Source of the DNA: Promineifilum sp019695075 | Lineage (GTDB): Bacteria; Chloroflexota; Anaerolineae; Promineifilales; Promineifilaceae | Direction: 5' to 3' | Length of the DNA: 64,000 bases | NCBI GenBank assembly: GCA_026129185.1 | Contig: JAHCIO010000015.1 | Span: 1 to 64,000, forward strand | Shown: piece by piece, positions 33,801-45,625 of the stretch | How positions within the stretch are numbered: the first letter of the stretch is position 1 | Layout of the letters: every line of letters begins with the position of its first letter | The notes under the pieces: generated by a model | Databases searched by the model: none | Seen by the model: only the letters and a program-made list of their open reading frames with translations | What the model was told of the DNA's origin: nothing | Program-made: the position numbers and the translations under genes

Positions 33801-35336
33801 CTAGTCCTGCACCGGCAGGCCGCTGGGCACGCTCGCCGGCACAAGGTCGCTCAGGTCGGCGGCCGAGGGCGACGTCAGCGCCGCCAGGAAGGCCATCAGA
33901 TCGGCCAGTTGCGCGTCGGTCAGCACCGGCGGCGTGGCCAGGCGGGCATCGAGCGTCTTCAGGATGTCGGCGGCCACTGCCGGCTCCGTGCGCGCCGTCT
34001 CCTGGAAGCCGACCGGCAGCGCCGTGGGGTCGAAGATTTGCAGCGAGCCGGATGCGTTGAGATGGTGGCGGACAGCGGCGCGTAGGTCGGCGTAGGCCCC
34101 ATTGTGCATGTAGGGCGCGGTCAGGGTGACGTTGCGCAACGGCGGCGTGCGGAAGGTGTAGCGGTCGGCAGCGCGACCCGTCTCCAGGAAGCGGCCGAGG
34201 TCGAGCCGCTCGCCGCTGAGCATGCCCGGCCCAGTCTGAGACGCGCCGCTGCTCAGGTAGGGCGCGGTCAGGGTGACGTTGCGTGGCGACGGCGTGGCGA
34301 CGGCGGCGCGGTCTGTCGCCAGGGAGCGGTCGGGGTCAGGCCCGGCGTTGCCGAGCTTGCCCGGCCCCAACTGGGGCACGCCGATGTTGTGGAACTGCTG
34401 GTCGGTCATCAGGTTGCCGCTGTGGCAGGCGGCGCAACCGGCCGCGCCATAGAACAGCAGCGCGCCACGCTTGGCCGGTTCGCTCAGCGCCGCGCGGTCG
34501 CCGGCCAGGTAGCGATCCCAGGGGCTATCGGTGAAGGTGAAGGCGGCGACTTCGTAGGCGGCGATGGCCCTGGCGGCATGCTCGAAGCCCAGTTGCCCGG
34601 CGGGCACGCCGGGATAGGCGGCGCGGAACAGTTCGACGTACTCCGGCACGGCCAGTAGCCGCCTCATCAGCAGCGCCCAGGTCAGTTCCAGCTGCGTGTC
34701 GCCAACGGCGGCGATCTCGTTGAGCCGCGCGGCGTCCTGGCCACTGAACTGGTCGCCGAACCGGCCGCGCATCTCGTCGCGCGACGTGACCGGGAACATG
34801 GCCTGCGCCTCCAGCACCGTCTGCAACAACAGCGGCAGGCGGTCGCCGGCCGGCGTGCTCAGGCCATCGGCCGCGCTCAGGCTCACCCGGCCGTCCCAGA
34901 ACATCGTCGTCCACTCCGGCGAGCCGCGATTGAATAGCTCGGTGGCGTTGCGCGGCACAAGCTGGCGGCCGTCGCCCAGAGCGCGCGTTGGGCCGAGGCC
35001 GTGGCCGCCGGTGCCGAACGATAGCGGCAGGCCGTCGGCCGTGGCCAGGGCGGGGTGGTGGCAGGTGGCGCAGGCGATGTCGCCGTTGCCGCTGAGAAGC
35101 TTGTCGAAGAAAAGCGCCTCGCCCAGCGTCACCAACGCCGGGTCGGGCGTGGGGCCGGGGTCGAGTTGGGTGACGCCCGACTTGTGGAGCAGCAGGGCCA
35201 GTCGGGTGTCGGTGCTGCCGGCCAGCCGACCGGCCAGCGTGTCGCGCGCCGCCCACAGCAGCGCCGCGGCGATTGCCAGCGCCATCAGGCCGGCCAGACC
35301 AATCAGCCACCGCTTGCTCAACTGCTTAGCTCCCAT
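33801..35336 (-). CDS. MauG/cytochrome c peroxidase-like dihaem protein with internal duplication
   Basis: 511 residues. An N-terminal membrane anchor at 10-29 precedes two c-haem sites, CATCH (about 88) and CAACH (about 299), in the layout of the dihaem peroxidase/MauG family. The block RNVTLTAPYMHNGAY near the C-terminus is a family hallmark. It is duplicated: RNVTLTAPY occurs at about 351 and again at 400, with a 27-bp identical DNA segment 147 bp apart. The extra 49 residues lie in an otherwise conserved stretch. The protein acts in the extracytoplasmic space. ATG 35336 follows GGAG by 8 bases. Confidence 0.88.
   Translation of the reverse strand: MGAKQLSKRWLIGLAGLMALAIAAALLWAARDTLAGRLAGSTDTRLALLLHKSGVTQLDPGPTPDPALVTLGEALFFDKLLSGNGDIACATCHHPALATADGLPLSFGTGGHGLGPTRALGDGRQLVPRNATELFNRGSPEWTTMFWDGRVSLSAADGLSTPAGDRLPLLLQTVLEAQAMFPVTSRDEMRGRFGDQFSGQDAARLNEIAAVGDTQLELTWALLMRRLLAVPEYVELFRAAYPGVPAGQLGFEHAARAIAAYEVAAFTFTDSPWDRYLAGDRAALSEPAKRGALLFYGAAGCAACHSGNLMTDQQFHNIGVPQLGPGKLGNAGPDPDRSLATDRAAVATPSPRNVTLTAPYLSSGASQTGPGMLSGERLDLGRFLETGRAADRYTFRTPPLRNVTLTAPYMHNGAYADLRAAVRHHLNASGSLQIFDPTALPVGFQETARTEPAVAADILKTLDARLATPPVLTDAQLADLMAFLAALTSPSAADLSDLVPASVPSGLPVQD
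34110..34283. repeat. Intragenic direct repeat, 27 bp at 147-bp offset
   Basis: The 27 bases at 34110-34136 (beginning GTAGGGCGCGGTC) recur exactly at 34257-34283, both in the same frame of the peroxidase gene. The 147-bp spacing is a multiple of three, so the protein gained 49 residues without a frameshift. Confidence 0.85.
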
Positions 35337-35375
35337 ATGTGTGGCTCCTACAGCGCCATTATAGCGCGAAACGGG

Positions 35376-35978
35376 CTATTTTCCGCGCACCAACAGATGG
35401 CTCCGCCCGCGGTCGTCGCTGCCGCCCAGGCCGGGGGCTAGCGGGACGACGCCCGGCTGGGCCAGCAGCCGCTCGACCAGCGCTCCTTCCAGCCGCGCCA
35501 TCGTGCGTATGGCCACGACGCCGGTGATGGCCACGGCGGCCTCGTCGAGCAGGTAGTCGATGTGCCAGCGCAGCGTCTTGCCGGCCGGCAGGGGGGCGAA
35601 GAGGCCGGCGGCGGCCAGGTGCGCCCGCAGCGGCTCGCGGATGGCGTGGGCGGGGCGTCCGCCAGTGCGCGTGGCGTGGCGCAGCAGCCGCCCGGCCAGC
35701 GCCACCGCGCCGCGCGCCCCCAGCGCCGAGCCAACGTAGAGGCACTCGCCGGCGGGGACAGCGATGGCCCGCCCGCCCGCGTAGCGGCCGAAGCGCACCA
35801 GCAGCGGCGCGCCCGCGGCCAGCCGCAGCACGTAGACGCCACCGCGGCAAGCCGGGTCGTCGCCGCGACAGGTCTGATCGTCGCCGATGGCAATCGATTC
35901 GCCATCCGCCGCCAACTCCGCCATAATGGACAGCATCGCCCGCTCGGCCGGGCTGCCCGATTCCGACTGCGCCCCCAT
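35376..35978 (-). CDS. DUF123 (GIY-YIG-like) protein
   Basis: 200 residues from ATG 35978. GGVYVLRL, AVPAGECLYVGSALGARGAVALAGRLLRHA, LRWHIDYLL and LEGALVERLL are the DUF123 family blocks; the fold is GIY-YIG-like and some members are fused to endonuclease III, hinting at DNA metabolism. The first ~70 residues are not conserved. It is divergent from the pullulanase gene, with only 26 bp between the starts. Confidence 0.75.
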   Translation of the reverse strand: MGAQSESGSPAERAMLSIMAELAADGESIAIGDDQTCRGDDPACRGGVYVLRLAAGAPLLVRFGRYAGGRAIAVPAGECLYVGSALGARGAVALAGRLLRHATRTGGRPAHAIREPLRAHLAAAGLFAPLPAGKTLRWHIDYLLDEAAVAITGVVAIRTMARLEGALVERLLAQPGVVPLAPGLGGSDDRGRSHLLVRGK

Positions 35979-36004
35979 AGGGCTGATTATCCAAGGAAGT
36001 CGTG

Positions 36005-40330
<4,326 letters not shown>

Positions 40331-40342
40331 GCGGATGAAGAG

Positions 40343-40491
40343 GCTCACGCGAAGGCGCCAAGGAGCGAAGGCGCAAAGAAGAAAAGCAAACAAGAAAAAG
40401 AAGAGTGCCCGGCATTGCGTTGTAGTGCCTGCTTCCTTTGCGCCTTTGCTTTCTTGGCGGCTTTGCGTGAGCTAGTCTTTGCGTGAGCTAG
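40343..40491. repeat. CACGCAAAG octad hairpin, copy 2
   Basis: Left arm of 8-bp units (GCGAAGGC, GCCAAGGA, GCGAAGGC, GCAAAGAA), an A-rich middle, then inverted CTTTGCGCCTTTGC, CTTGGCGGCTTTGCGTGAGC. A second GCTAGTCTTTGCGTGAGC is added at the right end. It separates the convergent pullulanase and ROK kinase genes. Confidence 0.88.
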
Positions 40492-40494
40492 TCT

Positions 40495-41517
40495 TCAATG
40501 TGCTCCATCGGCCGAAGAACGCTCCGTCAGAGCCAGCGCGCCCCAGAGTGGAGCGTCGTCGCCCAACGCGGCGGGGACGATGTCGAAATGCACCTCCGGC
40601 AGGGCCGTGGCGGTCGCCGACCGCCGCACCTCGGCCCACCACGCCTCGCCCGCCTTGGTCACCCCGCCGCCGAGGATGAAGCGCTGCGGGTTGACCAGAT
40701 TGGCGGCATGGCCAATGCCCACGCCCAACGCCCACGCCCCGCGCAGGAGTAGCTCCCGCGCCAACGCATCCCCTGCCGCGGCCCGCTCAGCTATGTCGCG
40801 TCCACTAACCTCTGTCCCTTCTCCCCTTCTCCCCGGCAGGCTGACAGCCTGCGCTACGTAGTCGGCGGCCATATAGGGGCCGGACGCCAACCGTTCGACG
40901 CAGCCCCGCTTGCCGCACAGACATAGCGGCCCGGCGGGGTCGGCGACGGTGTGGCCGATCTCGCCGGCCATGCCCTCGTGCCCGCGCCACGGCCGCCCGC
41001 CCAGAATCCAGCCGCCGCCGACGCCGGTGCTGACGGTGACGTACATGAGGTCGCTCAGACCGCGGCCCGCGCCGAAGCGATGCTCGCCCAGCGCGGCGAC
41101 GTTGGCGTCGTTGTCCACGCCGACGGGGCAGCCGAACTCGGCTGCCAGCCGGTCGCGCAGCGGCAGCGCCTCCCAGCCGCGGACGTGGTGGGACAGGCGG
41201 ACGACGCCGGCGGCGAAATCGACCGGGCCGCCGAAGCTGACGCCGACGGCCGCCGGGGCGCGCCCGGCCAGCAGATCGCGGGCCAAGGCCAGCATGGCCG
41301 CCTGCTCATACGCCGCGTCGGCATCGTCGGGGGTGATCACTCGCCGTAGGTCAAGGAGAGAGCAGGAAGAAGTCTCACGCAAAGACGCGAAGACGCCAAG
41401 CTCAGAACTCTGAGCTTGGCGTCTTGGCGTCTTTGCGCGAGACTCTTCTTCTATACCGAAGAGCGCCGCCGTGAGCTTGGTGCCGCCGAAGTCGAGGGCC
41501 AGGATGAGCGTTGTCAT
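40495..41517 (-). CDS. ROK-family sugar kinase with two in-frame repeat insertions
   Basis: 340 residues. ATP site LALDFGGTKLTAALFG at the start, sugar-binding VGVDNDANVAALGE with catalytic Asp, GEIGHTV, and the ROK zinc site CLCGKRGCVE, then ILGGGVTKAGE. It phosphorylates glucose or a related sugar, in line with the neighbouring pullulanase. Residues ~25-50 (KTPRRQ...LRETSS) are encoded by a CACGCAAAG hairpin (41366-41451), and residues ~220-237 by a GGGAGAA/CAGGCTG repeat (40805-40857). Both are in frame and lie in likely surface loops. Function is probably kept but not proven. Confidence 0.88.
   Translation of the reverse strand: MTTLILALDFGGTKLTAALFGIEEESRAKTPRRQAQSSELGVFASLRETSSCSLLDLRRVITPDDADAAYEQAAMLALARDLLAGRAPAAVGVSFGGPVDFAAGVVRLSHHVRGWEALPLRDRLAAEFGCPVGVDNDANVAALGEHRFGAGRGLSDLMYVTVSTGVGGGWILGGRPWRGHEGMAGEIGHTVADPAGPLCLCGKRGCVERLASGPYMAADYVAQAVSLPGRRGEGTEVSGRDIAERAAAGDALARELLLRGAWALGVGIGHAANLVNPQRFILGGGVTKAGEAWWAEVRRSATATALPEVHFDIVPAALGDDAPLWGALALTERSSADGAH
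40805..40857. repeat. GGGAGAA and CAGGCTG repeat inside ROK gene
   Basis: On the minus strand CGGGGAGAAGGGGAGAAGG follows GCAGGCTGTCAGCCTGC (40835-40857), a palindrome of the family at 3058-3113. Both are translated in frame as part of the kinase. Confidence 0.65.
41366..41451. repeat. CACGCAAAG octad hairpin inside the ROK gene, copy 3
   Basis: Perfect-looking octad units ACGCAAAG, ACGCGAAG, ACGCCAAG, core CTCAGAACTCTGAG, then the inverted units. The core AAGCTCAGAA also lies at the centre of the copy at 53991-54064. The element is in frame within residues ~25-50 of the kinase. Confidence 0.85.
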
Positions 41518-41550
41518 GCCCGCATTCTAGCCCAACGCCCCCTATCCATG

Positions 41551-41612
41551 AAGAACGCGCATCCCCTGATGCGCGCTCTTTATTCCTAATCCGTAATTCC
41601 TAATGCCTAATT
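41551..41612 (-). terminator. Hairpin after the tandem-VOC gene plus TAATTCC repeats
   Basis: The stem AAGAACGCGCATC/GATGCGCGCTCTT (41551-41580) lies 27 bases after the VOC stop on the minus strand. Between them are ATTCCTAAT-type repeats (41582-41612), one of which supplies the VOC stop codon (TAG at 41607-41609). Termination is plausible in either direction. Confidence 0.6.
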
Positions 41613-42410
41613 AAACCCCGGCGGCGGGTCCATCGGCCCGTTGAATTGCATGGCGGTGAAGATCGCGCCCTGGGGGTCGCGGACGACGATGAAGCGCCCC
41701 ATTTCGCCCGCCGCGTGGGGGCCGACGAGCACCGTGCCGCCCAGTTCGGCCACACGGGCCGCGGCGGCGTCTACGTCTTCAACCATGATGTAGACGGCCC
41801 AGTTGGAGGGCACTCCCTCCCACATCTCGCCGCCAATGGCCATCGAGCCGCATTGCATACGGCCGTCAACGGCGAAGGTTGTGTAGCCGTCGGGCATCTC
41901 GCTGGCTGTCCAGCCAAAGACTTGCCCATAGAAGGCGCGGGCCGCGGCCAGGTCGCGGGTCTGTAGTTCGTTCCAGGCCAGGGTAGAGGGCATATTGACC
42001 AGGGCCGCGCCAGGAAAGGGGCTGGGACTCCAGATGCCGAAGACCGCGCCGCTGGGGTCGATCAATACGGCCAGGCGGCCGCTGTTGGGTATCTCCATCG
42101 GCGGCATCAGCACCGTGCCGCCAGCCGCCTCGGCGCGGGCCACGGCCGCGTCAATGTCATCACACTTGACGTAGGACGTCCAGGCCGCGGGTTGGGCGGC
42201 GGCCTGCTCGTCCGACATCTGGCCGCCACCGGCGACCGCATGGCCATCAAGCTCGAAGAAGGTGTAGTCCATGCCGCTGTCGCCGATGGGGACGACGTTG
42301 GCCGTCCAGCCCAACAGGCCACTGTAGAACGCTCTGGCCCCGGCAATGTCGGTCGTCGATAGGTCGATCCAGTTGAAAACGCCATCGGGGTAGTTGGTCA
42401 CCACGTGCAT
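41607..42410 (-). CDS. Tandem-domain glyoxalase/VOC protein
   Basis: 267 residues from ATG 42410, with GGAGG 7 bases upstream. Two VOC units: VFNWIDLSTTDIAGARAFYSGLLGW...GRLAVLIDPSGAVFGIW and LAWNELQTRDLAAARAFYGQVFGW...GRFIVVRDPQGAIFTAM. This duplicated form occurs in the 27-kDa antigen CFP30B-like group of actinobacterial VOC proteins. Metal ligands are weak, so binding rather than catalysis is possible. The upstream codons to 42482 are not credible. Confidence 0.87.
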   Translation of the reverse strand: MHVVTNYPDGVFNWIDLSTTDIAGARAFYSGLLGWTANVVPIGDSGMDYTFFELDGHAVAGGGQMSDEQAAAQPAAWTSYVKCDDIDAAVARAEAAGGTVLMPPMEIPNSGRLAVLIDPSGAVFGIWSPSPFPGAALVNMPSTLAWNELQTRDLAAARAFYGQVFGWTASEMPDGYTTFAVDGRMQCGSMAIGGEMWEGVPSNWAVYIMVEDVDAAAARVAELGGTVLVGPHAAGEMGRFIVVRDPQGAIFTAMQFNGPMDPPPGFN

Positions 42411-42554
42411 CGTCTCGCCTCCACATATTATTGGCTCCCGGCCGTGGCGAACGCTTTGTCGCCAGAGAGTAGTATACCACAAAGAAGAACATATGGTCTA
42501 GCGCCAGATGTGGCGGCCGGTGATGACCGGGCCGGCCGGGTGGGGCAGGAAAAG

Positions 42555-42656
42555 AGCCTCACGCAAAGATCGCCAAGGGCACAAAGAGAAGAAATCGCGG
42601 ATCACGCAATTCTTTGTTTGCGGGCTTGGCGTCCTTAGCGATCTTCGCGTGAGGTC
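42555..42656. repeat. CACGCAAAG octad hairpin, copy 4
   Basis: Arms start CCTCACGCAAAGATCGCCAAG and end in CTTGGCGTCCTTAGCGATC then CGCGTGAGG. It lies in the divergent gap between the tandem-VOC gene and the membrane protein gene. Confidence 0.85.
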
Positions 42657-42704
42657 TCTTCATTTGTGGCCGCACCTTTCGCCGCGCGATTGCGTACTGT
42701 AGGC

Positions 42705-43718
42705 ATGACGGCTCCTTCCCCCCTGCTTCCCCGCTCCCCTGCGCCTCTGCGCTCCGTCCTGGGCCGCGTTGCCTTCGCGGCGCTGTCAGCCATCGTCCTG
42801 CTCATCTTCTCGGAGAAGCTGTACTGGTACGTCACCGGCTATGCGCTGGTCGATCTGTTGATCGGCTACATTTTCCCGGCCTTTGTGCTGCTATGGGTGG
42901 TCGATGTCTTTCGCGCGCGGCGGCTGCCGGCGCTGTTCCTGGCCGGGGCGGTGTTCGGCTTTGTGGCCGAGGGGATGCTGACCAACACGCTCTATGAGGG
43001 CGGGCCGCTGGCTCTGTTCAGCGCCAGCTACACACCTCTGGCCTGGCACGCCCCCCTGAGCGTCGTCTTCGGCTGGTGGTGGCTGCGGCGGGAACTGATC
43101 GCCGGGCGGGGGCGGCAGCTGGCGCTCGGCTCCGCCGTCGCCGGCGTGTTGTGGGGCGTGTGGGCGCTGGCCTGGTGGCTGCCGGAGAACGCCGCCGACC
43201 CGACGCTGCTGGCCCAGGGGGCGCGCCTCGGCCGCTGGCCGGTGGCCGACTTCGCCCTGCACGCGGCGACCTTCACCGCGCTGCTGGCCGCGACCCATTG
43301 GCTGTTGGGCCGCGGCGGCTGGCGGCCGGCGTTCCGGCCGACGTGGGTCGAGGGGGCGCTCGTGGCCGTTGGGCTGCTGGTTTTCTTTGTCACGCTGGTG
43401 TTGCCCGTCTACCCGTGGGCGCTGCTGAAGCTGGCGGCGCTGGTGGGGGCGACGCTGGCCGCGCTGGCCGTCAACCGCCGCCGCGAGCCGCCGGGCAGCG
43501 CGCTGAGCGACCTGGCCGGGCCGGTGGCGGCGCGCCGGCTGCTGCCGCTGGCGGCCATGCCCGCCGCGGCCGTGGCCGTCTACGCCATCGCCGCGACCCT
43601 CAATCCGTCGCCCGACCTCATTCGTGTCATTGATGCCTATGGCCTCGTCCTGGGCACGGCCGTGCTCGGCTGGGTAGCGTGGCTAAGCTCGGTCGTGGTG
43701 GTGCTGCGCCGCCGGTGA
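42705..43718 (+). CDS. Multi-pass integral membrane protein, unknown family
   Basis: 337 residues from ATG 42705 (a GTG at 42666 would add 13 residues). Nine or ten hydrophobic helices fill the protein, starting VAFAALSAIVLLIFSEKLYWYVTGY. Notable polar residues within helices are EKLYWY and HAPLSVVFGWWWLRREL. No signature motif is recognised; transporter-like or enzyme-like roles cannot be separated. Confidence 0.75.
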   Translation: MTAPSPLLPRSPAPLRSVLGRVAFAALSAIVLLIFSEKLYWYVTGYALVDLLIGYIFPAFVLLWVVDVFRARRLPALFLAGAVFGFVAEGMLTNTLYEGGPLALFSASYTPLAWHAPLSVVFGWWWLRRELIAGRGRQLALGSAVAGVLWGVWALAWWLPENAADPTLLAQGARLGRWPVADFALHAATFTALLAATHWLLGRGGWRPAFRPTWVEGALVAVGLLVFFVTLVLPVYPWALLKLAALVGATLAALAVNRRREPPGSALSDLAGPVAARRLLPLAAMPAAAVAVYAIAATLNPSPDLIRVIDAYGLVLGTAVLGWVAWLSSVVVVLRRR

Positions 43719-43721
43719 GCG

Positions 43722-43801
43722 AAGAACCCTCACGCCAAGCGAAGAAACCTCACGCAAAGATCGCGAAGCGCGCAAAGCTTCATCCCTCATCCTTCATCCT
43801 T
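43722..43801. repeat. Partial CACGCAAAG octad array and TCATCC repeats
   Basis: Direct units CTCACGCCAAGCGAAG and CTCACGCAAAGATCGCGAAG without the inverted half, then TCATCCCTCATCCTTCATCC. The remaining bases up to 43986 hold the leader of the carboxylase operon; no further feature is seen there. Confidence 0.75.
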
Positions 43802-43986
43802 AAACATGACACTTCGCGCCAAAACAGGTGACGGATGACACTTCGCATCGCGGTCATGCCGTGGCACAATAGCCAGGATGGGCGCGGCAGCGTTTGGCCG
43901 CTGTATGCCCTTATCAGCCAATTGGGGGAGCCAAAACAAAGTCACGCCGCCACGGCCACCCGGCGGCGATGGATCGGGAGAATGGA

Positions 43987-45534
43987 ATGGCACAAGATAT
44001 GGATGTTTACGTCCAGGATTTACACGCCCGGCGGGCGACCGCGGCCGGCACGGAGAAAGACGCCGCCGCGCAGCACGGCAAGGGCCGTCTGACCGCCCGC
44101 GAGCGCATCGACCTGCTCTTTGACCCCGGCACGTTCACCGAAATCGACACGCTCGTCTTGCCCCGCCACGAGACCTACCCCGGCGGCAAAGGCTCGCGCC
44201 TGGGCGACGGCGTGATCACCGGCTTCGGGCTGATCAACGGCCGGCGCGCCTTCGCCTCGTCGCAGGATGCCGCCGTCATGGGCGGCTCGCTGGGCGAGAT
44301 GCACGCCAACAAGATCGTCAAGGCGATGCAGATGGCCCTCAAGTACGGTTGCCCCTTCATCGCTATCAACGACAGCGGCGGCGCGCGCATCCAGGAGGGC
44401 GTCGATAGCCTGGGCGGCTACGCGCGCATCTTCGACGCCAACTGCGAGGCGTCGGGCGTCATCCCCCAACTGTCGGTCATCATGGGGCCATGCGCCGGCG
44501 GCGCGGTCTACTCGCCCGCCCTGACCGACTTCGTTTTCATGACCAACAACAGCTACATGTTCATCACCGGGCCGGATGTCGTCCGCTCGGTGATGCAGGA
44601 AAACGTCAGCTTCGACGAGCTGGGCGGCGGCATGATGCACAGCCAGGAGAGCGGCGTCTGTCACTTCCTGACGACCGACGACCGCGACTGCCTGGCCCGC
44701 GTGCGCACCCTGCTGAGCTATCTGCCCGGCAACAACCAGGACGACCCGCCCTACGTCCCGCCCATCGACGACCCCGAACGACGCTGCCCGGAACTGAACG
44801 AGCTGGTGCCGACCGACCCCTACCACGCCTACGACGTGCGCACGGTCATCGGCAGCATCGTTGACGACGGCGCTTTCTTCGAGGTGCATCAGCTCTGGGC
44901 CGAGAACATGGTCGTCGGCTTTGCCCGGCTGAACGGCTACGTCGTCGGCATCGTCGCCAACCAGCCGATGGTGCTGGCCGGCTGCATCGACATCAAGGCG
45001 TCGATCAAGGCCACGCATTTCATCCGCATCTGCGACGCCTACAACGTGCCCATCATCACCCTGCAAGACGTGCCCGGCTTCCTGCCCGGCCGCGACCAGG
45101 AGTACGGCGGCATCATCCGCAACGGCGCGCGCATGATCTACGCCTACAGCGAGGCCACCGTGCCCAAGCTGCTGGTCATCCTGCGCAAGAGCTATGGCGG
45201 GGCCTACTGCGTCATGAGCAGCAAGGGCCTGCGCGGCGACTTGCTCTACGCCTGGCCCAACGCCGAGATCGCCGTCATGGGCGCGGAGGGCGCGGTCAAC
45301 ATCCTCTTCCGCCGCGACGTGCAGGCCGCCGAAGACCCGGAGGCCAAGCGGCACGAATTGGTGGATGACTACCAGCGCAAGTTCAACAACCCCTACGTCG
45401 CCGCCGCCCGCGGCCTGATCGACGACGTGATCGACCCGGCCGACACGCGCCGCGTGCTGATCCGCTCGCTGCACACGACCATGTCCAAGCGCGAGCGCCA
45501 CATCCCGCGCAAGCACGGCATTTCGCCAATGTAG
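43987..45534 (+). CDS. Acyl-CoA carboxylase carboxyltransferase (PccB-like)
   Basis: 515 residues from ATG 43987, with GGGAG 7 bases upstream. The N- and C-terminal crotonase-type halves show GKGRLTARERIDLLFDPGTF, SLGEMHANKIVKAM, INDSGGARIQEGVDSLGGY, GPCAGGAVYSPALTDF, and in the second half QDVPGFLPGRDQEYGGIIRNGARMIYAY, RKSYGGAYCVMSSKGLRGD. Oxyanion-hole Gly pairs are intact. The close match to the PccB/AccD5 style suggests propionyl- or acetyl-CoA as substrate. It is followed by the AccC-like and BCCP genes. Stop TAG 45532-45534 is the first unit of a heptad hairpin. Confidence 0.92.
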   Translation: MAQDMDVYVQDLHARRATAAGTEKDAAAQHGKGRLTARERIDLLFDPGTFTEIDTLVLPRHETYPGGKGSRLGDGVITGFGLINGRRAFASSQDAAVMGGSLGEMHANKIVKAMQMALKYGCPFIAINDSGGARIQEGVDSLGGYARIFDANCEASGVIPQLSVIMGPCAGGAVYSPALTDFVFMTNNSYMFITGPDVVRSVMQENVSFDELGGGMMHSQESGVCHFLTTDDRDCLARVRTLLSYLPGNNQDDPPYVPPIDDPERRCPELNELVPTDPYHAYDVRTVIGSIVDDGAFFEVHQLWAENMVVGFARLNGYVVGIVANQPMVLAGCIDIKASIKATHFIRICDAYNVPIITLQDVPGFLPGRDQEYGGIIRNGARMIYAYSEATVPKLLVILRKSYGGAYCVMSSKGLRGDLLYAWPNAEIAVMGAEGAVNILFRRDVQAAEDPEAKRHELVDDYQRKFNNPYVAAARGLIDDVIDPADTRRVLIRSLHTTMSKRERHIPRKHGISPM

Positions 45535-45609
45535 GGATTAGGGGTTAGGGGCTAGGGACTAGGGAAGAGATGGTCTTCCTAGCCCCTAGCCCCTAACCCC
45601 TAGCCCCTG
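45532..45609. repeat. Heptad hairpin element, TAGGGG family, copy 3
   Basis: Five direct heptads (TAGGGAT, TAGGGGT, TAGGGGC, TAGGGAC, TAGGGAA), core AGGGAAGAGATGGTCTTCCT, then inverted TAGCCCC units. It lies between the carboxyltransferase and AccC-like genes of one operon, so transcription must pass through it. Confidence 0.9.
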
Positions 45610-45625
45610 AAGAAAAGGAACGATG

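Noticed and set aside
40343..40491. Insertion sequence ends flanking the ROK gene
   Set aside because: The inverted arms are short tandem units with no transposase between or beside them, so they are classed as octad hairpins.
44020..45516. Long minus-strand ORF (498 codons)
   Set aside because: Shadow of the carboxyltransferase gene, caused by GC-rich third positions; Val/Asp/Gly/His-rich without motifs.
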